A stretch of DNA of 45,706 bases, taken from the NCBI GenBank assembly GCA_937874515.1, contig CALNBV010000243.1, positions 1 to 45,706 on the forward strand. The letters run 5' to 3'. A model generated the notes under the pieces. The model was not told the origin of the DNA. It did not search any database and saw only the letters and a list, made by a program, of their open reading frames with translations. Every line of letters starts with the position of its first letter. The first letter of the stretch is position 1. A program made the position numbers and the translations under genes. The DNA is from an uncultured Paenibacillaceae bacterium. GTDB lineage: Bacteria; Bacillota; Bacilli; Aneurinibacillales; Aneurinibacillaceae. Positions 41,150-45,706 of this stretch are shown one piece after another.

Positions 41150-42127
41150 ATGAAAGCCATTTTAGTAGAAAAAGATTCCACCCGCCTCTATATCGGTGAA
41201 GTTGAAGATTTGCGTCCCGGGGCGGACGAACTTCTTGTAGATGTAAAAGCAACAGCACTAAACCGTGCGGACTTATTGCAAAAAAGAGGACTTTATCCCC
41301 CACCTCCAGGAGCTTCAGAAATCATTGGCTTAGAAATGGCAGGTGTCGTTAAAGAAGTGGGAAGCAATGTTGCGGGTTGGAAACCCGGCGATCGGGTATG
41401 TGCCCTTCTCCCTGGGGGTGGATATGCCCAACAGGTGACCATTCCTGCAGGGATGGCCATCCCTATTCCTGATCATTTTTCCTTTGAAGAAGCAGCGGCA
41501 ATTCCTGAGGTGTTCCTAACCGCATACTTAAACCTCTTCTTCCTTGGCAAGTTACAACAGGGACAAACCGTTCTAATCCACGCCGGAGCCAGTGGCGTCG
41601 GGACAGCAGCCATCCAATTGGTGCGTGAAGTAGGTGCAACCTCCATTGTCACTGCTGGTAGTGCTGAGAAATTAGATGCTTGTTTAACTCTGGGTGCCAA
41701 TAATGCAATTAATTACAAAGAAGGTCCTTTTGCACCTGCGGTGAAGGAATTAACCGGGGGAAAAGGGGTTCATATTATTCTTGATTTTATCGGCGCATCT
41801 TATTTCGAACAAAACGTCAAATCTCTCGCTATGGACGGGAAACTCATCATCATTGGCACCATGGGCGGAGCCAAAGCAGAAAACGTGAACCTTGGTCTGT
41901 TGCTTTTCCGTCGTCTTCAGGTGATTGGTACAGCCCTTCGCTCCCAACCTGTTGAAAAGAAAATTGAACTTACTCAATCCTTTATTGATTTCGCTCTTCC
42001 TCGTTTTAAAGACGATCGCCTTGTTCCTGTTATTGACTCCATTTATGAATGGGAAGAAGTCAATGAAGCCCATGATCGCATGGAGCAAAATTTAAACACT
42101 GGTAAAATCGTTCTCAAAGTGCGATAA
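41150..42127 (+). CDS. NAD(P)H quinone oxidoreductase, PIG3-type MDR family
   Basis: A 325-residue cytoplasmic medium-chain reductase of the quinone oxidoreductase branch, without structural zinc. N-terminal catalytic fold: NRADLLQKRGLYPPPPGAS, a signature of PIG3/TP53I3-like enzymes, then GLEMAGVVKEVG. The NADPH-binding Rossmann fold has IHAGASGVGTAAIQL at about 141-155. The C-terminus INTGKIVLKV matches the usual NEHIGKIVL-type end. These enzymes reduce quinones with NADPH, often by one electron. The start is ATG 41150, with AAAGGAGG upstream. It is a single gene, followed by the promoter of dapH. Confidence 0.93.
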   Translation: MKAILVEKDSTRLYIGEVEDLRPGADELLVDVKATALNRADLLQKRGLYPPPPGASEIIGLEMAGVVKEVGSNVAGWKPGDRVCALLPGGGYAQQVTIPAGMAIPIPDHFSFEEAAAIPEVFLTAYLNLFFLGKLQQGQTVLIHAGASGVGTAAIQLVREVGATSIVTAGSAEKLDACLTLGANNAINYKEGPFAPAVKELTGGKGVHIILDFIGASYFEQNVKSLAMDGKLIIIGTMGGAKAENVNLGLLLFRRLQVIGTALRSQPVEKKIELTQSFIDFALPRFKDDRLVPVIDSIYEWEEVNEAHDRMEQNLNTGKIVLKVR

Positions 42128-42147
42128 ATTCAAGCGAATATCAAGAT

Positions 42148-42175
42148 TTTTACTGCTTTTTATGTCTGATATAAT
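42148..42175 (+). promoter_or_regulatory. Promoter of dapH-dapL
   Basis: An extended -10, TGATATAAT, ends at 42175, with a partial -35 (TTTACT, 42148-42153) 16 bp upstream. The start site would be near 42182, leaving a short leader with AAGGAG before the dapH ATG. Confidence 0.65.
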
Positions 42176-42217
42176 GTAACGGTGGGATTTAAGTAGTGAA
42201 AGGAGACATAAAATAAA

Positions 42218-42928
42218 ATGCAGCTAAAAGATGCGAATCAAATTATTGAATATATTCAAAAAAGCGAAAAGAAAACTCCTGTAAAATTATATGTTAAAGG
42301 TAATTTAGAAGGTATTGATTTCGGAAAAGACAGCAAAACCTTTATTACAGGAAACACAGGTATTGTTTTTGGGGATTGGAAAGAGATCCAACCTGTTTTA
42401 GAAGCAAATCAAGCTAAAATTGAAGACTATGTGATTGAAAACGATCGCCGTAATTCTGCAATCCCTACTCTTGATATGAAAAATATTAAAGCACGCATTG
42501 AACCAGGTGCGATCATTCGTGATCAAGTAACCATTGGCGATAATGCTGTCATCATGATGGGTGCTGCCATTAATATTGGTGCAGTAATCGGAGAAGGCAC
42601 CATGATTGATATGAACGTAGTAGTTGGCGGCCGCGGCATCATCGGGAAAAACTGCCACATCGGTGCTGGTTCAGTCATCGCCGGTGTAATTGAGCCACCT
42701 TCAGCAACTCCTGTAATTATTGAAGACGATGTTGTTGTAGGCGCTAATGCTGTGATCCTCGAAGGATGCCGTGTAGGCAAAGGTTCCGTGGTAGCTGCAG
42801 GGGCGGTTGTTGTTGAGGATGTCCCTGAAAATGTTGTAGTAGCTGGCACTCCTGCAAAAATCATCAAGAAAATTGATGAAAAAACGAAATCTAAAACAGA
42901 AATCAAACAAGAGCTTCGTCAATTATAA
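42218..42928 (+). CDS. dapH: Tetrahydrodipicolinate N-acetyltransferase
   Basis: Acetylates tetrahydrodipicolinate with acetyl-CoA, the first step of the acetylase branch of diaminopimelate and lysine synthesis. It is 236 residues, the standard length for this enzyme. The N-terminal domain (residues 1-85; LKDANQIIEYIQKSEKKTPV) is specific to DapH. From about 90 to 210 come left-handed beta-helix hexapeptides (IEPGAIIRDQVTIGDNAVIM, IGKNCHIGAGSVIAGV), then VAGTPAKIIKKID. The start is ATG 42218, with AAGGAG upstream. dapL follows 4 bp after the stop, so the two pathway enzymes are made together. Confidence 0.97.
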   Translation: MQLKDANQIIEYIQKSEKKTPVKLYVKGNLEGIDFGKDSKTFITGNTGIVFGDWKEIQPVLEANQAKIEDYVIENDRRNSAIPTLDMKNIKARIEPGAIIRDQVTIGDNAVIMMGAAINIGAVIGEGTMIDMNVVVGGRGIIGKNCHIGAGSVIAGVIEPPSATPVIIEDDVVVGANAVILEGCRVGKGSVVAAGAVVVEDVPENVVVAGTPAKIIKKIDEKTKSKTEIKQELRQL

Positions 42929-42932
42929 GAAA

Positions 42933-44060
42933 ATGAAAAACAATTCGTTTATTGATATAAGAAGGCAATTGCATCAAATTCCCGAAATAGGCTTTGCGGA
43001 ATTTAAGACTCAGGCTTTTCTTTTACAGTATCTCTCCACTCTGACCCAGGAACGAATGGTGATTAAAACCTGGAAAACTGGAATTTTAGTACGCATTCCA
43101 GGGAGGAACCCGAAAAGATGCATTGGTTATCGTACGGATATGGATGGGCTCCCAATTTCAGAAGAAACAGGCCTTCCCTTTCAGTCTCATCATTCAGGAT
43201 ATATGCATGCATGCGGTCATGATTTACATATGGCCATTGCTTTAGGTGTCCTTACCCATTTTGTAGATCACCCTGTGCAGGATGACCTTATCTTCATTTT
43301 CCAACCTGCAGAAGAAGGCCCAGGTGGCGCTCTTCCATTATTGGAAAGTAGGGAATTTCAGGAATGGCGGCCTGACATGATTTTTGCGTTGCACATTGCA
43401 CCGGAATATCCCGTGGGAAGCATTGCCATCAAACCTGGAATTTTGTTCGCCAATACTTCCGAATTATTTATTGATCTTACTGGCAAAGGGGGACATGCAG
43501 CCTTCCCCCATCATGCTAATGACATGGTAATTGCAGCAGCTCATTTAGCAACTCAATTACAAAGCATTATTTCCCGCAACATCAATCCCCTGGATTCTGC
43601 CGTCATTACAATTGGCAAAATTACTGGGGGTACAAAACAAAATGTCATTGCGGAAAAGTCTCGTTTAGAAGGCACCATTCGCACTCTTTCCATGGATTCT
43701 ATGAAAAAGGTAAAATCCCGGATTGAAGCTCTTGTACATGGAATCGAAACTGGATTTGAATGTAGGGCAGAAATTGATTACGGTTCAAACTATTGCCAGG
43801 TATATAATAACGAAGACCTGACAAAAGAATTCATAAACTGGGTCAACGAAGAAAAAGTGGCTGAACTAATTAAATGCCAGGAAGCCATGACAGGAGAAGA
43901 TTTCGGTTATCTTCTCCGAGAAATCCCTGGCTTTATGTTCTGGCTTGGAACGGAATCCCCATTTGGTCTTCACCACAGCAAAATCCAGCCTGGTGAAGAG
44001 GCCATCCCAATTGCAATCCAACTATTAACTCGCTACTTAACAAAAAAAGCAAATGAATAA
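42933..44060 (+). CDS. dapL: N-acetyldiaminopimelate deacetylase (M20 family)
   Basis: Removes the acetyl group from N-acetyl-LL-diaminopimelate, the third step of the acetylase branch. The 375 residues have the M20 di-metal set: RTDMDGLP (D69), HACGHDLHM (92-100), the catalytic Glu pair in QPAEEGPGG (E127, E128) and MTGEDFGY near the end. The dimerisation lid lies between about 170 and 285. The start is ATG 42933, four bases after dapH. Its ribosome binding site is poor, so translation is probably coupled to dapH; an in-frame ATG at 42873 inside dapH would add 20 unlikely residues. The stop is two bases before a type A repeat, which therefore forms its 3' untranslated region. Confidence 0.93.
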   Translation: MKNNSFIDIRRQLHQIPEIGFAEFKTQAFLLQYLSTLTQERMVIKTWKTGILVRIPGRNPKRCIGYRTDMDGLPISEETGLPFQSHHSGYMHACGHDLHMAIALGVLTHFVDHPVQDDLIFIFQPAEEGPGGALPLLESREFQEWRPDMIFALHIAPEYPVGSIAIKPGILFANTSELFIDLTGKGGHAAFPHHANDMVIAAAHLATQLQSIISRNINPLDSAVITIGKITGGTKQNVIAEKSRLEGTIRTLSMDSMKKVKSRIEALVHGIETGFECRAEIDYGSNYCQVYNNEDLTKEFINWVNEEKVAELIKCQEAMTGEDFGYLLREIPGFMFWLGTESPFGLHHSKIQPGEEAIPIAIQLLTRYLTKKANE

Positions 44061-44062
44061 AA

Positions 44063-44283
44063 GAGATGCTACGAATCAAATCGTGCCAGTTCCTCGCCGA
44101 CAATGATGTAAAACTGACAGTCAACTTCAATCCGGGCGCGCCTTCAAAACATCTGGGTAGTTCAAGAAGTGAGACTGTTGAAGGCTTTTTTCGCCCTTCT
44201 TTCAGTTTCCCTCGTATCGGCTCACAAAAAGGCAACTGATTTGATTCATTAGCATCTCAACCATTTGACCTTACGGTCTTTTT
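44063..44283. repeat. Type A structured repeat, copy 2
   Basis: The compact copy, about 220 bp. Complementary arms nest perfectly: 44063-44082 with 44238-44258; TGCC 44084 with GGCA 44231; GCCGA 44096 with TCGGC 44217; AAACTGA 44111 with TCAGTTT 44202; GGGCG 44134 with CGCCC 44192; CCTTCAA 44141 with TTGAAGG 44178. A final hairpin, GACC-TTAC-GGTC, is followed by TTTTT. Relative to copy 1 (AACC/GGTT) this hairpin shows a compensatory A-U to G-C change. It begins two bases after the dapL stop and may also terminate that operon. Confidence 0.85.
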
Positions 44284-44284
44284 A

Positions 44285-44348
44285 TAAAGAAAACTTGGCT
44301 AGCGCCAAAGCCTTTAGGCGACGGCGGCAGCCTTAGTTGCACTTATAC
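44285..44348 (+). repeat. Type B two-hairpin repeat, copy 2
   Basis: It runs from TAAAGAAAACTTGGCT to CTTAGTTGCACTTATAC and contains a TTGGC/GCCAA hairpin and a second GCC/GGC-rich hairpin. It follows type A copy 2 directly. It has the same sequence family as 45653-45706 and, inverted, 40275-40331. Confidence 0.75.
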
Positions 44349-44378
44349 TTAAAAATTTTGTAAATTCTTAATGTGCAA

Positions 44379-44415
44379 AAAAGACAGTTGCCAGATGTTT
44401 GAGCAACTGTCTTTT
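44379..44415 (+). terminator. Terminator hairpin upstream of the lipase gene
   Basis: AAAAGACAGTTGC and GCAACTGTCTTTT form a perfect 13-bp stem with an 11-base loop. It can act in both directions, and it isolates the lipase gene from dapH-dapL. Confidence 0.85.
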
Positions 44416-44466
44416 AACTTCCATTTGGTATATTTTCTATAACTGATTGTAGAAAGAGGGATACCT

Positions 44467-45642
44467 ATGAAATGGAAACAATGGCTGAAAAATATAAAGA
44501 AAAAATGGCTCCCTAACAATCCAACTCCCTATGAAGTTCTGCAAACCTATGAAAATTCATTATACTGGAAGCGGGTTGAATGCATAAAAGGACATCAACC
44601 TTTGCTAAAACAGGAAAAATTCATAGAACAAGTAGAACACAAGGATCCAGAAATTATCCGTTTCTTTCAGGGTCCCCAACCTTCCTCCCATCTCTTTTTA
44701 CTTCATGAGCACCCTCCCTTGCCTGGAACACCCAAAAAACAAGTTCCAGTTCTTCTTGTGCATGGGGCTAGCCACCAGGGAAACCTTTCATGGTGCAAAT
44801 CAATAAGCGAGGAAAAAGGGCTCTTATTTCCTCTTATTCAATCAGGTTACCATGTCTTTGCCATCACATTTGCCCATCCCCATGGAGAAAACAAAATGCA
44901 AGGCATTCAAGTATCCAATGCAATACGTCGAATAATAGAGGTAACTGGAAGTAATGAAGTGGATGTCATCGCCCATAGTAAAGGTGGGGTCCCTGCCAGA
45001 CTTTATGCCTCTAACTTACTGGAACAAGAAGGCGCTCCCTATGAGACCTATATTAGAAAGTATATTATGCTAGGTACTCCTAACAAAGGAATTGATTTTG
45101 TTTTTCGAAATGTAACAGCGAATTATGGAGTAATCAATAAGAATATAAGCGCCCCTGTAGCCTGCGACTCCTTGATGTATTTTGGTTCCTATCTGGATAC
45201 CACTTCCCGTTCCATCTATGGGGATGGGGGTGCATTTCCTGGCCAGGCCCAATTGTTATATCGTTGGGATGACAAGTATCCTATAACACCAGACAATCGA
45301 ACCTTATATTACGGGGGTCAAACCATGCTTTACCATTCCAGAGGAATAGAGACAGCTATGTTAGAAGGAAATCAATTCATAGAAAAAATGCTAGAGAAAC
45401 CCGTACATCCATCGGTACAACTTTATGCACTGGCTGGGACGTATCCTTTTTTTAAGGGGATTCCAGGGGAACAAAGTGGGAAAAGTGATGGACTTGTTTT
45501 AGTAGAAAGTGTGTTAGAAATAGAACACATGGCCTCTACACCATCACAAATTAGAAAAAAAGAGGAGAAATCTCTCAATCATTTAGACTTGCTCTATCAT
45601 CATAAGGCACACCAGTGGGTATTATCTGCTTTAGAGGAATAA
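44467..45642 (+). CDS. Alpha/beta-hydrolase, lipase-like
   Basis: A 391-residue protein with the alpha/beta-hydrolase fold. The oxyanion-hole strand is VPVLLVHGASHQG (HG at 99-100). The nucleophile elbow is AHSKGG, with S171 in VIAHSKGGVPARLY. YIMLGTPNKGIDFVFRN follows as in class 2 lipases. A candidate acid is in EQSGKSDGLVLVES, and a candidate catalytic His in LNHLDLLYH near 375. There is no signal peptide, although the N-terminus is basic (KWKQWLKNIKKKWL), so it is probably cytoplasmic or membrane-associated. The start is ATG 44467, with AAAGAGGG upstream. The substrate is probably a lipid or carboxylic ester. It is a single gene, and a type B repeat lies just after it. Confidence 0.88.
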   Translation: MKWKQWLKNIKKKWLPNNPTPYEVLQTYENSLYWKRVECIKGHQPLLKQEKFIEQVEHKDPEIIRFFQGPQPSSHLFLLHEHPPLPGTPKKQVPVLLVHGASHQGNLSWCKSISEEKGLLFPLIQSGYHVFAITFAHPHGENKMQGIQVSNAIRRIIEVTGSNEVDVIAHSKGGVPARLYASNLLEQEGAPYETYIRKYIMLGTPNKGIDFVFRNVTANYGVINKNISAPVACDSLMYFGSYLDTTSRSIYGDGGAFPGQAQLLYRWDDKYPITPDNRTLYYGGQTMLYHSRGIETAMLEGNQFIEKMLEKPVHPSVQLYALAGTYPFFKGIPGEQSGKSDGLVLVESVLEIEHMASTPSQIRKKEEKSLNHLDLLYHHKAHQWVLSALEE

Positions 45643-45652
45643 ACCTGGTTAA

Positions 45653-45706
45653 TAAAGAAAACTTGGCTTCGCCAAGCCTTTTAAGGCGCAGGAGAAGCCT
45701 TAGTTG
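45653..45706 (+). repeat. Type B two-hairpin repeat, copy 3 (cut by the window end)
   Basis: It begins TAAAGAAAACTTGGCT like copy 2 and shows CTTGGC-TTC-GCCAAG and AAGGC...GCCTT hairpins, ending at CCTTAGTTG. The expected CACTTATAC continuation lies beyond the window. Confidence 0.75.

Overview
The window looks like a chromosome segment of a Gram-positive, moderately low-GC Bacillales-type Firmicute. The reasons are strong AGGAGG-like ribosome binding sites, consensus sigma-A promoters, the acetylase branch of lysine synthesis (dapH followed by an M20 deacetylase), a lone AcnA aconitase, and a WapA-like RHS protein. The exact genus cannot be read from the sequence.

Layout. (1) 1-7.7 kb is core metabolism. 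Cobalamin-dependent methionine synthase (metH) is followed by a YitJ-like homocysteine methyltransferase/MTHFR gene cut by the window edge. An IclR-family regulator is divergent from acnA, and the two share a pair of matching palindromes, one in each leader. (2) 7.8-12.5 kb is an accessory patch. It holds an AlbA_2/Schlafen-type protein that has lost its 5' end to an insertion sequence, an IS4-like remnant with intact 17-bp ends, a thrice-frameshifted IS21 istA, an AT-rich pair encoding a lipoprotein and a secreted protein, and an orphan copy of the IS end. (3) 12.5-13.8 kb encodes a UDP-sugar (probably UDP-ManNAc) dehydrogenase. (4) 13.9-26.6 kb is a minus-strand NRPS/PKS operon: T-C-T-A(half) // FAAL-ACP-KS-AT-KR-ACP-KS, a discrete acyltransferase and an Sfp-type phosphopantetheinyl transferase. 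It carries an out-of-frame chimeric junction between two adenylate-forming domains. (5) 26.6-27.7 kb has no intact gene: an IS21 scrap and several hairpins. (6) 27.7-34.8 kb encodes a WapA/RHS polymorphic toxin, split by a one-base frameshift, with an HNH (WHH-type) tip and a DUF4272-like candidate immunity gene 15 bp downstream. (7) 35-40.1 kb is a TetR / Tat-exported Acg-type nitroreductase / MMPL exporter operon with GTATAC boxes at its promoter. (8) 40.1-45.7 kb has housekeeping genes (quinone oxidoreductase, dapH, dapL, a lipase) interspersed with two copies of a long rod-shaped, terminator-ended repeat (type A) and three copies of a small two-hairpin repeat (type B). One type B copy sits in the apical loop of a type A copy.

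The strongest candidates for undescribed biology are: the type A structured repeat, which has nested complementary arms and a compensatory base change between copies; the IclR-acnA regulatory pair; the unusual FAAL/NRPS/PKS line with an AT-less terminal module next to a free-standing AT; and the WHH-tipped RHS toxin with a DUF4272 partner. All database comparisons below are from memory of protein families; none was run.
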